A stretch of DNA of 64,000 nucleotides from CAYNZV01 sp965217095 (GTDB lineage Bacteria; Latescibacterota; UBA2968; UBA8231): contig OZ244235.1 in the NCBI GenBank assembly GCA_965217095.1, positions 186,001 to 250,000 on the forward strand, in the 5' to 3' direction. This document shows positions 54,446 through 62,433 of the stretch, piece after piece; position 1 is the first letter of the stretch, and each line of letters begins with the position of its first letter. A program made the position numbers and the translations under genes. The notes below the pieces were generated by a model. It saw only the letters and a program-made list of their open reading frames with translations, was not told where the DNA came from and searched no databases.

Positions 54446-56080
54446 ATGGATGCAGACCGGCTGAAGGCGCGCTGGCGGAAACGTCGGATCATTTACAACA
54501 ACGACGGCGACGACGTGATCGAAGCGCGCTCCGGAGTGGAACATGAGTATGACGTTTCCGAAGCCCTGACGGTGCGCGCCAGCGGAGATCTGGTACAAGA
54601 TTTTCTCGATGCCCGCAGCACGCCCTTGATCGGCACCCAGGTGGACAGCAACTGGTTCTCCCCTTGCATGGCGGGTCTCACCTTTTCGCACCATACGAAG
54701 TTGGGCGGATTCTACGGCAAGGGGATCCCGCTGGAATTGGTGGAAAAGTACGGTCGCGACACCTTGCAAATACAGCTGGATTTCAGCCACGAGCACGGCA
54801 TGGAGGCGGTCTGGGCCCTGCGCATGAACGATGTCCACGACGCCTTTCCGCCCGGCTCGCGCCGCTGGACCTACGGTCTGGCTCCGTTCAAAAAGGAACA
54901 TCCCAAGTTCATGATGGGCAAAGAGGGCGATTGGGATAAATACGCCGGCAGCCCCAAAGCGAATTGGACGGGGTTGGACTTTGCCGTTCCCGAAGTGCGC
55001 GAGTACATCTTTTCCATCATTCAGGAAGTGGCGCAGAACTACGACGTCGACTGTATCGGCATGGAGTTCTTCAAGTACTTCCCATTCTTCCGCGAATCGC
55101 TGGAGAGGAATCCCGTCGAGCCGGAGCATCTGGAGCTGATGAACGATCTGTTGCGGCGTATCCGGCGCATGGCGGACGAGCAGGCCAGCCGCCGCGGCCG
55201 CCCCCTGCTGCTGGCGGCGCACACGCCGTTCAGCCTCGCCGATTCGGTCCATGTCGGGGTCGACCTGGAAACGTGGCTGGCGGAGGGATTGATCGACCAA
55301 CTCATGCCCGGCGGCAACTACGAATCGGTGTTTTGCAGTTCCTACAGCGACATCATCGCCCTGGGACACAAATACGAGGTCCCGGTCTACCCCTGTGTGT
55401 CCTGGGGCTTCTGGGATAGCTGGGCCTTTCTCGGTCTCAGCGATGGCAAATACAGACAGTCCAGGTCGTGGATAGAGACCCTCTACGGGGGGCGGGTCGA
55501 ACGCGCCGGCAAACCGTCGTTCATCCTTGTGTTCAACGGGTGGGAGGGCACACTCCCCGCCTGGCGCGGCGCCGCCATGAATATGTTCAACGCCGGCGCC
55601 GATGGGCTCTACCTCTTCAATCCCGCTTTCGGGGAGCCGCAGTGGTGGCGCGAGATCGGCGAAACGGCAACCATGGCGGGAAAAGACAAGCTCTACGGAA
55701 TCGAGCGTTTTGCAGGCCCCAACAGCTTTTCCGAGGTCCGAGAGGTAACCCTCCCGGTGTCCGCGGGTTTTCAGGTGGGCGAGGATGTCGGATCTGCCGG
55801 TGTGCGCAGCATCGATCTCAGCCTGCATCTGTGGGATTGGGTTCCCGGTGACGACTTCTCGGTGAAACTCAACGGCGCAGCGGTCGATGGGCTGGAACCG
55901 GCCGCTCCGGACCGAAACCCCAAGGAAGGTCAGTGGCTGCAGGGCAAGCTCGATGCCAGACAGGTCCGTCGGGGTGAGAATCAGCTGGACGTGGCGGTGA
56001 AGAACCGCGGCGAGTCCGCCTCCTCGGCCGTCGTGCTTGACACGGTGCAGCTGCGGGTTCGTGGCGAAGGAGTAGGCTGA
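54446..56080 (+). CDS. TIM-barrel family B protein, GH10-like glycosidase candidate (copy 3)
   Basis: The intact 544-residue copy starts at ATG 54446 (copies 1 and 2 start at GTG). It is closest to copy 1, with long identical stretches at the nucleotide level, for example in the YDVDCIGMEFFKYFPFF region. It differs in the LMPGGNYESVFCSSYSD segment, where it agrees more with copy 2. This mosaic pattern suggests gene conversion among copies. The barrel and C-terminal jelly-roll are complete. Confidence 0.75.
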   Translation: MDADRLKARWRKRRIIYNNDGDDVIEARSGVEHEYDVSEALTVRASGDLVQDFLDARSTPLIGTQVDSNWFSPCMAGLTFSHHTKLGGFYGKGIPLELVEKYGRDTLQIQLDFSHEHGMEAVWALRMNDVHDAFPPGSRRWTYGLAPFKKEHPKFMMGKEGDWDKYAGSPKANWTGLDFAVPEVREYIFSIIQEVAQNYDVDCIGMEFFKYFPFFRESLERNPVEPEHLELMNDLLRRIRRMADEQASRRGRPLLLAAHTPFSLADSVHVGVDLETWLAEGLIDQLMPGGNYESVFCSSYSDIIALGHKYEVPVYPCVSWGFWDSWAFLGLSDGKYRQSRSWIETLYGGRVERAGKPSFILVFNGWEGTLPAWRGAAMNMFNAGADGLYLFNPAFGEPQWWREIGETATMAGKDKLYGIERFAGPNSFSEVREVTLPVSAGFQVGEDVGSAGVRSIDLSLHLWDWVPGDDFSVKLNGAAVDGLEPAAPDRNPKEGQWLQGKLDARQVRRGENQLDVAVKNRGESASSAVVLDTVQLRVRGEGVG

Positions 56081-56115
56081 CCGGTTCCGATAGTCTTAGC
56101 TTCCTGGGGTGGTTT

Positions 56116-56176
56116 ATTTTGCATACGTGTGCAAAATTCAGATCAATTGGAATCCAAGATGGTCGGAGCACGTGCC
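56116..56176 (+). repeat. Duplicated 61-bp sequence with a 22-bp palindrome (copy 2)
   Basis: ATTTTGCA (56116-56123) and TGCAAAAT (56130-56137) form a perfect 8-bp inverted repeat around TACGTG. The next 39 bases repeat those at 53812-53850 with two changes. It lies between family B copy 3 and the toxin-antitoxin promoter. Confidence 0.7.
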
Positions 56177-56224
56177 CTCCTGCGGGGGACCATCGCATTT
56201 GCGTTTCCAGCCATTCGCGAGTCC

Positions 56225-56252
56225 TTGACTATGGTAACGTAAAGGTTACCAT
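56225..56252 (+). promoter_or_regulatory. Promoter with autoregulatory palindrome for the HigB/HigA-like operon
   Basis: TTGACT (56225-56230) and TACCAT (56247-56252) are 16 bases apart. The perfect repeat TGGTAAC (56232-56238)/GTTACCA (56245-56251) fills the spacer and touches the -10 box, as expected for an operator bound by the antitoxin. Confidence 0.65.
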
Positions 56253-56258
56253 TAGGGG

Positions 56259-56576
56259 GTGAGGGTTCAGGAATACATCAGGGAGGATGGATCGAGTCCA
56301 TTCAAGACCTGGTTTGATAGCCTCAGTTCCCAGGCAGCCGCAAAGGTATCCGTTGCGCTCGCCCGACTCGAGTTAGGTAATACTTCCAATATCAAGTGGT
56401 TTTCTGGCATCGGTGAATACAGAATAGACTGGGGACCCGGACTGCGAATATACGTCTTACAGGACGGCGTGGAACTGATAGTCTTGTTGGGGGGCGGCGC
56501 GAAGAAGCGTCAGAAGGCGGACATAGCCAGGGCCCAAGAGCTTTCAACGGAGTATTCGCTCAGGAAAAAGAGGTGA
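56259..56576 (+). CDS. higB: RelE/HigB-like toxin (Gp49-type)
   Basis: The start GTG 56259 follows AGGGGG. The 105-residue protein has YIREDGSSPFKTWFDSLSSQ, AKVSVALARLELG, the strand GIGEYRIDWGPGLRIYVLQD and the terminal KKRQKADIARAQELS, the layout of the HigB/Gp49 toxin family (addiction-module killer protein). These are ribosome-dependent mRNA endonucleases. The gene is three bases upstream of the antitoxin gene. Confidence 0.85.
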   Translation: MRVQEYIREDGSSPFKTWFDSLSSQAAAKVSVALARLELGNTSNIKWFSGIGEYRIDWGPGLRIYVLQDGVELIVLLGGGAKKRQKADIARAQELSTEYSLRKKR

Positions 56577-56579
56577 AGA

Positions 56580-56924
56580 ATGGTTCTTACGCGCGATTAC
56601 AAAAGAACGCTCCAAGAACGGGCGGCGAGAGATCCGGATTTTGCTGCTTCGCTGATGAATGAGGCGGTTTCTTCTTTTCTAGATGGTGATTCAGAGACGG
56701 CCCGACTGATTCTTCGAGAGCTTGTACATTCCACAATCGGTTTTGAACACCTGGCGGAAGAGTTGGACAAGCCGAGCAAGAGTGTCCATCGCATGCTGTC
56801 ACCTAGCGGGAATCCGACGATGGACAACCTCACGCACATTTTTGCGGCACTCAAGAAACGGCTCCGTTTCGACGTTCAGGTTAGGTCGGCGATTCATCGG
56901 AAAGGCGTCAAGAAGAGAGCATGA
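56580..56924 (+). CDS. higA: HigA-like helix-turn-helix antitoxin
   Basis: The 114-residue protein has a short N-terminal part (TRDYKRTLQERAARDPDFAA) and a helix-turn-helix centred on FEHLAEELDKPSKSVHRML followed by GNPTMDNLTHIFAAL, as in addiction-module antidote proteins. It should bind the toxin and the palindrome at 56232-56251. Its stop overlaps the ATG of the MIKNDEE remnant. Confidence 0.85.
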   Translation: MVLTRDYKRTLQERAARDPDFAASLMNEAVSSFLDGDSETARLILRELVHSTIGFEHLAEELDKPSKSVHRMLSPSGNPTMDNLTHIFAALKKRLRFDVQVRSAIHRKGVKKRA

Positions 56925-56968
56925 TCAAGAACGACGAGGAAACTACGCGTCAATGGCCGGCCACTTGA
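56921..56968 (+). pseudogene. 5' remnant of the MIKNDEE small gene
   Basis: ATGATCAAGAACGACGAGGA matches the start at 54085 with one change in these 20 bases, then diverges and stops at 56966. It is the first 7 or so codons of the small gene, cut where the family C gene begins. Confidence 0.6.
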
Positions 56969-56971
56969 GCC

Positions 56972-58333
56972 ATGAGTGAAGAGACCGCCTTCGCGGTTCC
57001 CATCGGCGAGCGCCAGCTCTTCATCGACGACCGGGGCGTCGCGAGCACGACGTGCCTCCCGCGCACCTTACACCGACCCGTAAAGAAAGGGGCGGTTATC
57101 CGGCCGACGGCGCTGAGCGGAGCTCTGCAGACCCGCAACGCACCGATCTGGGATCCCGAAACGGAAATCTACCGGATCTGGCTCATCGGCGGCGGCGGCA
57201 AGTACTGGGAGAGCAGCGACGGTTTAAACTGGATCCGACCGTACGCTGGCGAGGAAGAGACGAAGCGGTGCCAGGTGCGCACCCCTGAGGGGGAGCGCGG
57301 TTTCTATCTAGTGGTTCGGGACCCAGACGATGCGGAACTCCCTTTCAAGGCGGTGCTGCCCAGCACCGGGTTTGCGGCGTCTCGGGATGGTGTCCGGTGG
57401 CAGCTGCTGGAGGTGCCCGCCATCCGCACCTCCGACGAGCAGAACATCTCCCTGGATCTTCGCCGCCACCAGTTCATCTACACCTTCAAGCTGCGCGGTC
57501 CCTACGGCCGCTCGGTATGGCTATCGACCAGTCCCGATTTTGCTGCCTGGAGCGACCCCCGCCTCGTCTTCCACGCCGACGACGTCGATCAGCTTCTGGG
57601 GGTGGAGCACATTCGCGCGCGTTTGGAGGATACGAGTCTCCTGCCGCGGCACACCAACGATCCGGCCGTCTACAACGTGGACGTCTACAACATGGGTGTG
57701 TTTGCCTACGAGGGGCTCTATCTCAGCACGCCCGCCATGTTTCACGCGGTGGCGCCCACACCCGACGGGCGCAATCGCGCGGGGTTCCATCTCGTGCAGC
57801 TGGTGAGCAGCCGCGACCTGACGAGCTGGCAGCGCGTGTGCCGGCGGGAGACCTTCATCGGGCCGTCGCCGGTCAATTCGGGCGCCTACGATCTGACCCA
57901 GATCATCGGACCTTCCGCGCCGTTGATGCGGGACGATGAGCTCTGGTTCTTCTACAGCGGGCTGAAATACCGGGACCACTTTCCGGCCGGCTTCAAAACG
58001 GACGCAGACGGAGCCGCCATCTGCCTGGCGGTGCTCAGGCGCGATGGTTTTGTATCCCTCGACGCCGGCGAGGAGGAAGGTATGCTGGTTACCGCGGCCT
58101 TCGAAGCGGCCGGTACGAGTCTTTGCGCGAATCTCAATGCCCCGGGTTCGCTGGCCGTGGAGGTGCTGGACGAAGAGGGGACAGTACTGGCCACGTCCCA
58201 TCCGCTGGAAGGGGACCAGCTGCGCGGTGTATTCGAATGGAAGACCGGCTCGTGGGCAGGTCTGGGAGGCCGCTCGGTATCGCTCCGCTTTCGGGCGCGT
58301 CACGCACAGCTCTATTCCTACTGGGTCGAATGA
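56972..58333 (+). CDS. Propeller family C protein, GH32/43-like (copy 3)
   Basis: The protein has 453 residues, starting MSEETAFAVPIGERQLFIDD. Blade motifs: WDPETEIYRIWLIGGGG, ESSDGLNWIRPY, AASRDGVRWQLLEV, VSSRDLTSWQRV, DDELWFFYSGLKY; the C-terminal region has AVLRRDGFVSLDAGEEEG and ends LYSYWVE. It is the shortest copy, with a reduced middle. It is followed 9 bases later by an SMP-30 gene, suggesting that a lactone or sugar acid is handled next. Confidence 0.75.
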   Translation: MSEETAFAVPIGERQLFIDDRGVASTTCLPRTLHRPVKKGAVIRPTALSGALQTRNAPIWDPETEIYRIWLIGGGGKYWESSDGLNWIRPYAGEEETKRCQVRTPEGERGFYLVVRDPDDAELPFKAVLPSTGFAASRDGVRWQLLEVPAIRTSDEQNISLDLRRHQFIYTFKLRGPYGRSVWLSTSPDFAAWSDPRLVFHADDVDQLLGVEHIRARLEDTSLLPRHTNDPAVYNVDVYNMGVFAYEGLYLSTPAMFHAVAPTPDGRNRAGFHLVQLVSSRDLTSWQRVCRRETFIGPSPVNSGAYDLTQIIGPSAPLMRDDELWFFYSGLKYRDHFPAGFKTDADGAAICLAVLRRDGFVSLDAGEEEGMLVTAAFEAAGTSLCANLNAPGSLAVEVLDEEGTVLATSHPLEGDQLRGVFEWKTGSWAGLGGRSVSLRFRARHAQLYSYWVE

Positions 58334-58342
58334 GAGGACGGG

Positions 58343-59239
58343 GTGAAGGCGATTGTGATTGATCGACAGGTGGAACCGGAAGTCGCCGTCGACATGCCGG
58401 CGATTGTCGGCGAAGGCCCTATCTGGGACGCGGATGAGCAGCTGCTCTACTGGGTAGACATTCTGAGTGCGCTCGTCTGCATTTACAATCCGCAAAGCGG
58501 CATGAATCGCACTATCGACGTGGGCCAGGTGGTTGGCACTGTCGTGCCGCGGGCAAACGGTGGCCTCATGCTGGCTCTGCACAACGGCTTCTCGGCTCTC
58601 GACCTGGAAACCGAAAAGCTGACCCCCATCGCCGACCCGGAACGAGAGATTACCGGCAACCGATTCAATGACGGAAAGTGCGATCCGGCCGGCCGCTTCT
58701 GGGCGGGCACCATGGAGTTCGAGGGCAAGGTTGACCAGGCAGCACTTTATTGTCTCGAACTGGATCATTCCGTGTCTAAAAAGGTATCTCCGGCGACCAT
58801 CTCCAACGGCATCGTCTGGAGTCTCGATGCCCGCACCATGTATTACATCGATTCGGGGACCAACAATGTCCGCGCGTGGGACTACGACCTGGACTCTGGG
58901 GATATCGAGAACGAGCGTGTTGTCATCGACAACAAAGCCGGCGGCGTCTTCGATGGCATGACCATTGACGAAGAGGGCAAGCTGTGGATTGCGGTTCCCT
59001 TCGATTCGGCGGTGCGCCGCTACGACCCCATCAACGGGGCCTTGGTGGAATCTCTGCGGCTGCCCGTCTCCCTGCCATCGGCATGCGCCTTCGGCGGTCC
59101 CGATCTGGACGACCTCTACATAACTTCAATTCGGCCGGGGCAAGGTAAAGAGCCGTGGGATCACGAGCCCCTCGCCGGCTCCCTGCTGCGCGTGAAGATG
59201 GACGTTCGTGGGGTACCCGCATTCAAATACGGTGGGTGA
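58343..59239 (+). CDS. SMP-30/gluconolactonase-family lactonase
   Basis: The 298-residue protein begins at GTG 58343. The divalent-metal ligands of the six-bladed SMP-30 fold are present: Glu in GEGPIWDADEQLLYWVD, Asn in GNRFNDGKCDPAGRFWAGTM, Asn in TISNGIVWS and Asp in FDGMTIDEEGKLW. These enzymes open sugar lactones to aldonic acids in the cytoplasm. With the SDR dehydrogenase downstream it would form an oxidation route (sugar to lactone to acid). The gene is intact. Confidence 0.92.
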   Translation: MKAIVIDRQVEPEVAVDMPAIVGEGPIWDADEQLLYWVDILSALVCIYNPQSGMNRTIDVGQVVGTVVPRANGGLMLALHNGFSALDLETEKLTPIADPEREITGNRFNDGKCDPAGRFWAGTMEFEGKVDQAALYCLELDHSVSKKVSPATISNGIVWSLDARTMYYIDSGTNNVRAWDYDLDSGDIENERVVIDNKAGGVFDGMTIDEEGKLWIAVPFDSAVRRYDPINGALVESLRLPVSLPSACAFGGPDLDDLYITSIRPGQGKEPWDHEPLAGSLLRVKMDVRGVPAFKYGG

Positions 59240-59397
59240 CAGCGCACTCCTTCTGTGCGCCGCATCGCCAGATGTTGGGGAGCTGCGTACTGCGCTGGCC
59301 ATCTACCGGTCCGCATCGAGCGGCAGGTGGGAAAAGGTATGGTTCCCGGTCGTCTGCTGCTGGCGAACCGAAAAAACTCCGGCCTAGGAGGCAAGAG

Positions 59398-60159
59398 ATG
59401 GCGGGACAGTTAGAAAACAAAACCGCACTGGTGACTGGAGGCAGCTCGGGAATCGGCAGGGCGTCTGCACTTGCCCTTGCCAGGGAAGGAGCAAAGGTCG
59501 CCGTCGCCGATGTTAACGTTGAAGGTGGCAAAGAAACAGTAGAGATGGTCAAAGAAGCCGGGGGCGAGGCGATCTCTATAAAAGCTGATGTATCTCAGGT
59601 AGCGGAGGTCGAGGCAATGGTGAGCAGGGCCGTCGAAACTTATGGCAGGCTGGACTGTGCGCTCAACAATGCCGGTATTGCGGGGGCGTTCGGGACGCCC
59701 GCGGCCGACTACCCGGAGGATGCGTGGCACCAGGTGATCAGTGTCAACCTGACGGGCGTCTGGCTGTGCATGAAGTATGAAATTCGTCAAATGCTACAGC
59801 AAGGCGGCGGTGCTATCGTTAATGTGGCGTCGGTGATGGGTTTGGTTGGCACGGCGAACGCGGGGTATACGGCCAGCAAGCACGGCGTGGTCGGGTTAAC
59901 CAAATCTGCTGCGCTGTCATATGCAAAAGAGGGCATCAAGATCAACGCCGTCTGTCCAGGTTTCATCGCGACACCTCTGAATGAGTCTGCCATAGCCTGC
60001 GGTTCGCATGTCGAAGCAGATTTGATTTCATCACACCCGATCGGTCGTATAGGAAGACCCGAGGAGGTTGCTGAGTCAGCGGTATGGCTTTGCTCAGATG
60101 CGGCATCGTTTGTCACCGGACACACTATGGTTGTAGACGGTGGTTACGTGGCCCAGTAA
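59398..60159 (+). CDS. Short-chain dehydrogenase/reductase (SDR)
   Basis: ATG 59398 follows AGGAGG and gives 253 residues. NAD(P) motif TGGSSGIG at about 14-21, NNAG, catalytic Ser in VNVASVMG, Y-x-x-x-K in GYTASKHG, and the C-terminal GRPEEVAESAVWLCSDAASFVTG are all in place for a classical FabG-like SDR. In this context it likely oxidises a sugar or sugar alcohol before the lactonase step. An in-frame extension upstream to 59155 overlaps the lactonase gene and is rejected. Confidence 0.93.
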   Translation: MAGQLENKTALVTGGSSGIGRASALALAREGAKVAVADVNVEGGKETVEMVKEAGGEAISIKADVSQVAEVEAMVSRAVETYGRLDCALNNAGIAGAFGTPAADYPEDAWHQVISVNLTGVWLCMKYEIRQMLQQGGGAIVNVASVMGLVGTANAGYTASKHGVVGLTKSAALSYAKEGIKINAVCPGFIATPLNESAIACGSHVEADLISSHPIGRIGRPEEVAESAVWLCSDAASFVTGHTMVVDGGYVAQ

Positions 60160-60181
60160 GTAGCGAGGTGAGTGAAAAGAG

Positions 60182-60844
60182 ATGGAGAACGATTCTAACT
60201 ACACTGCGGCCCTGGAGGCGTATCTGGATCGGGCCACACCCGATCGGGAATGGCGAGCGGTTCTCCAGCGCAGCGCCGACCGCGTGCTGGCCAGTTTGGA
60301 GCCGGCCGAGCGCGCTAGACTGCTGGAATACCTCGGCAAGTTCTCTGCTTGCAGCGCAGCCTTCATCGTCAAAGAGCTCGCCGAGGCGCATGCCTTGCGG
60401 CTCTACTCCGGCAAGGAAGAGCCAGCGGCCGACGACATCGCCCGCACACGCGGTAGCTACACCATACCTCCGGCGGGGGAGGAGGAAGGTAGACGGCCGA
60501 GCGACGCTGACACAGTCGTAATCACCGCGGCGCTGAGACGAGAGCGGGGCCACGATCCGGTCCATTCAGCGCGCGTGCAAAACAGCTTCGAGGCGACCAT
60601 GAAATCGTTCGCCGAAGATCGGCCACAGGTCGAAGCGCTGTTTGCGGCCTGGCCGGTGTGCGCGGTGGCGTTCACGATCCGGGTCTGGATGTGGCTGAGC
60701 GATGACCACAAACGGGAACTGCTGGCCGGCGCCCAGTTTCGCCAATGGCGTGCTACGGGGGACGAGCGGGTCTGGTGGCGGTTCTTCGATGTCGACGCTG
60801 CCAACCCGGCAAACGTGCGAGAGGTAGCCGAGGGAGCGGATTGA
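60182..60844 (+). CDS. Conserved-looking hypothetical protein in the catabolic operon
   Basis: The helical protein of 220 residues has ALEAYLDRATPDREWRAVLQ, LASLEPAERARLLEYLGKFS and FAAWPVCAVAFTIRVWMWL. No metal or cofactor motif stands out and no family is recognised. The stop TGA at 60842 directly abuts the next ATG (60845), so it is translated together with the family C gene. A role as accessory or partner subunit of the propeller protein is only a guess. Confidence 0.6.
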   Translation: MENDSNYTAALEAYLDRATPDREWRAVLQRSADRVLASLEPAERARLLEYLGKFSACSAAFIVKELAEAHALRLYSGKEEPAADDIARTRGSYTIPPAGEEEGRRPSDADTVVITAALRRERGHDPVHSARVQNSFEATMKSFAEDRPQVEALFAAWPVCAVAFTIRVWMWLSDDHKRELLAGAQFRQWRATGDERVWWRFFDVDAANPANVREVAEGAD

Positions 60845-62395
60845 ATGGCGACGACAACAAGCGAGGCGTTCGAGGTGCGCGCTGGCGAGCGCCAGCTGTT
60901 TCTGGATACCGCCGGCGTCGCCGAGATCGAAAATCTGACCCACCGTATGCACTGCCCGCAAAAGAAGGGGACAGTCATACGAGGCGACTACCTCAAGCAC
61001 CCCGGCTGCTCGATCCAGACCCGTAGTGCTCCGATCTGGGACTCGGAGAAGGAGGTGTACAAGCTCTGGGTCATGGGTGTGGCTCCGGCCCCACCTCACA
61101 TCACCGTTCAGGGTGATTTCAGCGGTTATTACGAGAGCAAAGACGGGCTGAATTGGTACCTGCCAGTGGTTGGCGAGGTGGACTACGGTGGGTCGCAAGA
61201 GAACAATTTCGTCACCGCCAAGGTCAGCGGCCGCTACGCGCGAACGGATTGTGTAGTCTACGACAAAACCGATCCCGATCCGCAGCGCCGGTTCAAGGCC
61301 TCCATCCCAGATTGCTGGCACGGTTGCGATTGGCACACCGAGTGCACCGGAGGTTTTGCGGTTTCCCCTGACGGGATTCACTGGACCGAAAGCTCTTCAC
61401 CCGGCATTCCCAGCTATGACGAGTGGGGTCTATCCTTCGACGAACGGGAAGGTCTGTTCATCCACTACGTGAAGTTCAGCGACCCCACGTTCGGTTACCG
61501 TTCGGTCTACCTGTCGACCAGCACCGACTTCGAGACCTGGACCGAACCAAAGCTGGTGTTCTGCGCGGATGAAGAGGATCAGCAGGTGGCGCCGAGGCGG
61601 ATCGCGGGGCGTTTGGCCGACAAGACGCGGCTAACTCCCGAATACAACGTCCCGGAAACCTACCGCGCCGAAGTGTATCACATGAGCATTTTTCGCTACG
61701 AATCCCACTACATCGGTTTGCCGGCCTTTTCCTACCACACCGGCAGCGTTCCGAAGGACTGGCCGGGGTTCGACGAGATGAACCTTTCGCCGGCCATAAA
61801 AGAGCTGGTCCACACCCACGGCGATTACACTTGGTTTTACGAACTGCAACTGGCCAGCAGCCGCGACCTGTATCACTGGACGCGCCTCGGTGATCGCCAA
61901 CCGTGGCTGGAGAACTCGCCTCTCGGCGCCGGCGACTACGACCTGCAGACAATCATCGGGCCGGCCGACGTCGTCGTGCGCGACGACGAGCTGTGGTTCT
62001 ACTACACCGGCTTGAAGAGGTACGGCTTCATTATGGCGGGGGAGAAGCCGGGGTACGACGATTACCTGCCCGACAAAGGTGGCATCTGCCTAGCGGTGCT
62101 GCGGCGGGACGGCTTCGTTTCGCTAGAAGCGGGAGGAACGGAGGGCCATGTCCGCACATTGCCGTTCGAACTGAACGTTTCGCGCCTATTCGTAAACGTG
62201 GACGCCCCAGATGGAGAGCTGCAGGTGGAAGTTCTCGACGCAGACCGTTCGGTCGCCCGCTCCTACCCGATCAACGGCGACCTGCTGCGGGCGGAAGTAA
62301 CGTGGTTCGAAGGTGGGATCGACGGTCTTCGCGGACCAACGAGCTTGCGGTTCACGCTGCGCAACGGACACCTGTATTCCTACTGGTTCGAATGA
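60845..62395 (+). CDS. Propeller family C protein, GH32/43-like (copy 4)
   Basis: The longest copy, 516 residues, begins MATTTSEAFEVRAGERQLFL. Features: WDSEKEVYKLWVMGVAP, ESKDGLNWYLPVV, AVSPDGIHWTESSS, LSTSTDFETWTEP, LASSRDLYHWTRLG, DDELWFYYTGLK, AVLRRDGFVSLEAGG and the end LYSYWFE. It is closest in layout to the 8.1-kb copy. It lies directly behind the 220-residue hypothetical gene and is followed by a second sialidase-like gene. Confidence 0.75.
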   Translation: MATTTSEAFEVRAGERQLFLDTAGVAEIENLTHRMHCPQKKGTVIRGDYLKHPGCSIQTRSAPIWDSEKEVYKLWVMGVAPAPPHITVQGDFSGYYESKDGLNWYLPVVGEVDYGGSQENNFVTAKVSGRYARTDCVVYDKTDPDPQRRFKASIPDCWHGCDWHTECTGGFAVSPDGIHWTESSSPGIPSYDEWGLSFDEREGLFIHYVKFSDPTFGYRSVYLSTSTDFETWTEPKLVFCADEEDQQVAPRRIAGRLADKTRLTPEYNVPETYRAEVYHMSIFRYESHYIGLPAFSYHTGSVPKDWPGFDEMNLSPAIKELVHTHGDYTWFYELQLASSRDLYHWTRLGDRQPWLENSPLGAGDYDLQTIIGPADVVVRDDELWFYYTGLKRYGFIMAGEKPGYDDYLPDKGGICLAVLRRDGFVSLEAGGTEGHVRTLPFELNVSRLFVNVDAPDGELQVEVLDADRSVARSYPINGDLLRAEVTWFEGGIDGLRGPTSLRFTLRNGHLYSYWFE

Positions 62396-62433
62396 GAGGG
62401 CGGGGTGTCGCTGACATAGAGGAGGTTTAGCCA

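Noticed and set aside
59155..59397. Upstream extension of the SDR gene
   Set aside because: It overlaps the lactonase gene and lacks SDR character; AGGAGG and ATG 59398 fit the family start.
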